From positions 2,108,001 through 2,172,000 of the forward strand of contig NZ_JASTWJ010000001.1 of the NCBI RefSeq assembly GCF_030499515.1: a stretch of 64,000 nt of DNA, read 5' to 3'. The stretch's first letter is position 1. Every line of letters begins with the position of its first letter. The notes under the pieces are model-generated. The model was not told the DNA's origin, did no database searches, and saw only the letters and a list, made by a program, of their open reading frames with translations. The position numbers and the translations under genes were made by a program. Below, one piece after another: positions 60,863 through 64,000 of this stretch. This stretch comes from Streptomyces sp. DT2A-34 (GTDB taxonomy: Bacteria; Actinomycetota; Actinomycetes; Streptomycetales; Streptomycetaceae).

Positions 60863-61609
60863 TCAGTTCGAAATGTCCTCTGGATTAAGGTGCTCGACAC
60901 GGTTGACCCAGTCAACGCTGGCGGGTCCGTCACCAAATCTCAGTGACAGATGCCCGGTGTTGTCCAGCCGAAAGCGTTGCCACGGCGGTCCGTCCCAGCC
61001 AAGCACCGCCGCCAGCACGAACTGGCTGAAGTGCTGATGGGTGACCACGAGTACGACGTCGTCCGGCCCGTGCGCCTCGCGTAGTCGGGCGAGCAGGCGT
61101 TGAGCGCGGGGGACGGCCTGCTCGTCCTGGGTCTCGAGCCCACCACTCCACGGCTCGTCGGAGGAGTGGAAGAGGCCGGGCGGCGCCTCGACAGCCGGAC
61201 AGTGCTGGAGAAGTTCCATCAGCGTCGCACCCGGACGGGCCTGGCGAGTGCGCATCGGAGGGTCGAACACGTGGATCCCGCCGACTTCGTAGGCATCCGG
61301 GTGCAACAGCACAGGCCGCCGTGCGGCGTCGGCGAGCGGACGGACGGTCTGCACTGCCCGTGTCGTCGGGCTGGCGTACAGGTGCGTCGGTGTGAAGGGA
61401 GTCCGCTCGTCAAGCAGTGCCCTTCCCAATGCCTCAGCCTGCCGCATGCCGAGAGCGGACAGCGGTGGGTCGGGCACCCGGCCCAGGTAGTGACTCACGT
61501 CTGGGGCGATTTGCTCGTCGGTTTGATTCCTCCCGAGTCCGGCTGCCATTGCCTCTGCGAGCCGGACGTTATTGGTGGACTGACCGTGACGGACGAGAAT
61601 GAGCTGCAT
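60863..61609 (-). CDS. Histidine phosphatase family protein
   Basis: A 248-residue phosphoglycerate mutase-like phosphatase. The phospho-His motif is LILVRHGQSTNN at the N-terminus, the second catalytic His is in VVTHQHFSQFVLA, and YASPTTRAVQTVRPL supplies the second Arg. The start ATG 61609 is at the exact family start. Substrate unknown. Placed between the ABC exporter genes and the condensation-domain gene, it may dephosphorylate a biosynthetic intermediate, but that is inference. Confidence 0.88.
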   Translation of the reverse strand: MQLILVRHGQSTNNVRLAEAMAAGLGRNQTDEQIAPDVSHYLGRVPDPPLSALGMRQAEALGRALLDERTPFTPTHLYASPTTRAVQTVRPLADAARRPVLLHPDAYEVGGIHVFDPPMRTRQARPGATLMELLQHCPAVEAPPGLFHSSDEPWSGGLETQDEQAVPRAQRLLARLREAHGPDDVVLVVTHQHFSQFVLAAVLGWDGPPWQRFRLDNTGHLSLRFGDGPASVDWVNRVEHLNPEDISN

Positions 61610-61726
61610 GCAATCACCGTTCCGCTGACCTTATCGACCCGTGACCAGGAGCTACCCGACTACGCAATGACCCACTGGCTCGCCGTCGTGTTGGGGAATC
61701 GGACCTCGCGCTGCACGCTGCGGCGG

Positions 61727-61768
61727 GTGCCGTGTGCCCTGCCGGCAGCTCAGCGCGGCACACGGCAC
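61727..61768 (-). terminator. Hairpin directly behind the ABC exporter genes
   Basis: GTGCCGTGTGCC (61727-61738) and GGCACACGGCAC (61757-61768) pair perfectly over 12 bases and abut the ABC transporter stop at 61769. Confidence 0.7.
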
Positions 61769-63559
61769 TCAAGAGGTTGCGTAGCCCTTCTCTTGGATGC
61801 CGTAAAGCTCGGCATAGCGTCCGCCCTTGTCCATGAGATCGGCGTGGCTGCCGACCTCCACAACCTGTCCATGATCCATTACTACGATCACATCCGCCGA
61901 AGTGACCGTGGAAAATCGGTGGGAGACCAGGAGGGTGATCGCCCCGCTGCGTGTGGCGATTGCCCGTGAGGCGGTGCTGAACTGCTCAAAGATGGCGTGC
62001 TCGCTAGGCGCGTCGATAGATGCCGTGGGTTCGTCGAAGACGGCCAGGAGCGGATTCTGGCGCATGCTGGCTCGCGCGAGAGCGATGCGTTGCCACTGCC
62101 CCTCGGAAAGCTCGATGCCACCGACCTCCGATCCCACCACCGTGTCGAGCCCCGCAGGTAGTTTCGACAGCATGTCGCCGGCCTGTGCGCCACCGAGCGC
62201 ACGGTCGATCGCGGCGTCATCGTCCATGCTCGACAGATCCCCCAGCCCGATCCCGACCCGGACCGGCACATGGAACCGGCCGAAGTCCTGGAAGGCTCCG
62301 GACATGCGCGCGCGCCAGGCGACGGTGTCCACCTCGTCCAGGTCCTCACCATCCACCAGGATGGCGCCCGAGGTGGGTTCGTAGAACTTGCAGAGCAGCT
62401 TCACCAAGGTCGTCTTGCCCGATCCGTACTCACCGACGAGTGCCACGGTCGAGCCTGCTCGCAGTGACAGCGAGATGTTCCGGAGGCTCGGCGACTGCGC
62501 GCCGGCGTAGGCGAAGCTGACGTTTCGCAGTTCAATGCCGTCCACGAGCCGTTCGGGCGGTAGCCGGTCGGCCGGCCTTCTCGTCGCGGCCTGTCGTGTT
62601 TCGCGGAGCCACAAATACGGCTCGATCATTCGGGAAGCGCTGGACACCGTGGCGAAGCTGTCGACGGTTGTTGCGATCGACTGCCGCAGCGTCGTGGCGA
62701 CGACCACGGTGAGCGTGATGTCTCCGAGGTTGACACTGCCGTTGACCGCCTGCGAGACGGTCCAAATCAGTCCCGCCAAGAAGCCGCTGGCGTAGCACGC
62801 CCACCCAGCGGTGCTCCACACGCTCGCGCGAAACTGCGCGCGGGAACGGCGGGACATGAGCGAGTCCCAGGTCGACCGCTGTCGCTGGAGCAACTCGTCC
62901 GCTACCCCGGCGGTGCGGATCTCCTTCACGTATCGAGCGTTGGTGAGGATCCCGTAGAGGTGCTGCTGATGACGGTACATTTCCGCCGTCTCCAGATCCG
63001 TGGCCTGAACGACACGCTGCCCTCGGGCGTCACACCAGACAGGAACGGTCGCGAGCAGCGCAAGCAGCCCCAGCCACGGGGTGACAGCGCCCAGGAGGAC
63101 CACCATGATGAGTACCTTCAGCATGTTGGAGCATGCCGTGAGGAAGGTCCACAGGCTGGCTGCCAACGGTGTGGTCCCGCCTCTGACGAGGGTCACTCGG
63201 TCGAGATAGTCGCTTCTCTCAAGGTGCTCCATCCCTTCCATGGCCGAGATGTCGCGATGGATCTCAGGGTGGAGCACGAGCCGTCCGAAACGGTCGGACG
63301 TCGTGCGCACGAGCGCGTCCGTCGCGTCCTGGCAGGAGATGCTGAGCGCATACGCTACGGCCGCCAGTGCCGCAGCGGTTACCGCCCGCGTAACGTCGCC
63401 CTCCGTGCTGGCGTTAACGGCTGCCCACACCGACAGTGCCGTGGCAGCCACGACGAATGTGGAGATCGTCAGGGCCGCCAGCGAGGCGGCCGTGTAGCCC
63501 GGCATCAGCCGGCCACACCGCCTCAGCATCTCCCACCTGATCGCCAGTCGCTTGGTCAC
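61769..63559 (-). CDS. ABC exporter half-transporter (membrane plus ATPase domain)
   Basis: A 596-residue half-transporter starting at GTG 63559, which overlaps the upstream ABC gene stop by four bases. The N-terminal about 330 residues form an exporter membrane domain with about six segments (TISTFVVAATALSVWAAV; VLIMVVLLGAVTPWLGLLAL). The ATPase domain has Walker A GEYGSGKTT, a signature LSEGQ instead of LSGGQ, Walker B LLAVFDEPTAS and the switch His in SHRFST. With the upstream subunit it probably makes a heterodimeric exporter for the product of the neighbouring biosynthetic genes. Confidence 0.9.
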   Translation of the reverse strand: MTKRLAIRWEMLRRCGRLMPGYTAASLAALTISTFVVAATALSVWAAVNASTEGDVTRAVTAAALAAVAYALSISCQDATDALVRTTSDRFGRLVLHPEIHRDISAMEGMEHLERSDYLDRVTLVRGGTTPLAASLWTFLTACSNMLKVLIMVVLLGAVTPWLGLLALLATVPVWCDARGQRVVQATDLETAEMYRHQQHLYGILTNARYVKEIRTAGVADELLQRQRSTWDSLMSRRSRAQFRASVWSTAGWACYASGFLAGLIWTVSQAVNGSVNLGDITLTVVVATTLRQSIATTVDSFATVSSASRMIEPYLWLRETRQAATRRPADRLPPERLVDGIELRNVSFAYAGAQSPSLRNISLSLRAGSTVALVGEYGSGKTTLVKLLCKFYEPTSGAILVDGEDLDEVDTVAWRARMSGAFQDFGRFHVPVRVGIGLGDLSSMDDDAAIDRALGGAQAGDMLSKLPAGLDTVVGSEVGGIELSEGQWQRIALARASMRQNPLLAVFDEPTASIDAPSEHAIFEQFSTASRAIATRSGAITLLVSHRFSTVTSADVIVVMDHGQVVEVGSHADLMDKGGRYAELYGIQEKGYATS

Positions 63560-64000
63560 GCGTCCTCCTCGAGCATGGTGAAGCCCTTGTTGAAACGCTC
63601 GGCTTGAATCCTGAACATGTGCGCGTAGTGCCCGTCGAGCCGCATAAGGTGCTCGTGCGTCCCTGCCTCCTCGATCCTGCCTTCGCGGAGAAGAAGGATG
63701 CGGTCGGCATCGCGGATCGTGGACAGTCTGTGGGTGATGAGGAGCGTCGTCGTGGTCCCGCGTCGAGCGTTGAGGCGCATAAACGTCTGCCGCTCGGTGT
63801 CCACGTCGAGATGGGCCGTGGGCTCGTCGAGGACCAGCAGACCCGGCGCCCCGCCCAGCCCCATCAGGGCCCTGGCCAGCACCACCTGTTGCCACTGCCC
63901 ACCGGACAGGTCGACTCCGCCCTCACGGTTACGCGACACCATGGAAGCCAACCCGCTAGGCAGCCGGTCGATGACCGGCTGCAGTCCGGACTCCGCGATA
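63556..64000 (-). CDS. ABC exporter half-transporter, C-terminal part only (right window edge)
   Basis: Only the end of the ATPase domain is in the window: LSGGQWQQVVLARALMG, Walker B LLVLDEPTAHLD, the switch His in THRLST, and the C-terminal ERFNKGFTMLEEDA. The frame runs in from beyond 64000 (IAESGLQPVIDRLPSGLASM). GTGA overlap with the next ABC gene shows translational coupling. A canonical signature here, against LSEGQ in the partner, is compatible with a heterodimer with unequal sites. Confidence 0.88.
   Translation of the reverse strand, partial: IAESGLQPVIDRLPSGLASMVSRNREGGVDLSGGQWQQVVLARALMGLGGAPGLLVLDEPTAHLDVDTERQTFMRLNARRGTTTTLLITHRLSTIRDADRILLLREGRIEEAGTHEHLMRLDGHYAHMFRIQAERFNKGFTMLEEDA

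Overview
The window is very GC-rich, has strong G/C bias at third codon positions, uses GGAGG-type ribosome sites and many GTG starts, and carries families typical of Streptomyces (SepF-like protein, Pnkp/Hen1 pair, SigB-type sigma factor, PaaX, ANTAR and DUF899 proteins). I read it as a Streptomyces chromosome segment. The argF/arcA-Pnkp-Hen1-MazG-SepF block resembles the S. coelicolor region around SCO5967-SCO5976; that is from memory, not computed. No rRNA, tRNA or CRISPR array was recognised.

Layout. (1) 1-6038, minus strand: a six-gene glycan operon (sugar-nucleotide decarboxylase/epimerase, carbamoyltransferase, GT2, heptose-bisphosphate phosphatase-like HAD protein, GT9, GT4-like transferase cut by the left edge). 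Four successive junctions are 4-base start/stop overlaps. (2) 6.4-10.0 kb: hemerythrin, an MFS exporter, a gene-poor stretch with a carrier-protein fragment, and a secreted DUF6299-like protein. (3) 10.3-18.9 kb: a CoA-dependent 2-aminobenzoate (anthranilate) catabolic locus with RidA, acyl-CoA dehydrogenase, CoA ligase, PaaX-type repressor, monooxygenase/reductase fusion and enoyl-CoA hydratase. It is interrupted by a deleted cysD-cysN remnant, and a 13-base motif recurs at both promoter regions. (4) 19.2-31.5 kb: anti-sigma-type ATPase, arginine deiminase pathway genes, Pnkp-Hen1 RNA repair pair, F420-type oxidoreductase, MazG-like pyrophosphatase coupled to a P-loop ATPase, and a SepF paralogue. 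(5) 31.7-48.5 kb: nitrate reductase fused to a CysJ-like reductase, membrane protein, collapsed YceI/MarR pair, GlcD-GlcF fusion with an in-frame TGA, lipoprotein carbonic anhydrase, P450 plus flavin monooxygenase, DUF899, and frameshifted MerR divergent from an SDR gene. (6) 48.6-50.4 kb: broken genes (alpha/beta hydrolase, TetR, PD-(D/E)XK-like). (7) 50.8-57.8 kb: stress/envelope block with two ANTAR proteins around a PRC-barrel protein, a PAP2-diacylglycerol kinase fusion, a SigB-type sigma factor with DUF1206, small membrane proteins and YihY/BrkB. (8) 57.8-59.3 kb: a gene graveyard. (9) 59.4-64.0 kb: stand-alone condensation domain, histidine phosphatase and two coupled ABC exporter subunits, probably the edge of a biosynthetic cluster.

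Broken genes recur. Several breaks lie in or beside short C or G runs, so long-read indel error must be excluded before calling them decay. The cysDN deletion, the YceI deletion and the truncated fragments cannot be explained by single-base errors. The strongest regulatory reading is the shared operator candidate of the aminobenzoate locus. The best leads for something little described are the MazG-ATPase pair, the ANTAR-PRC-ANTAR trio and the condensation-domain/ABC edge.
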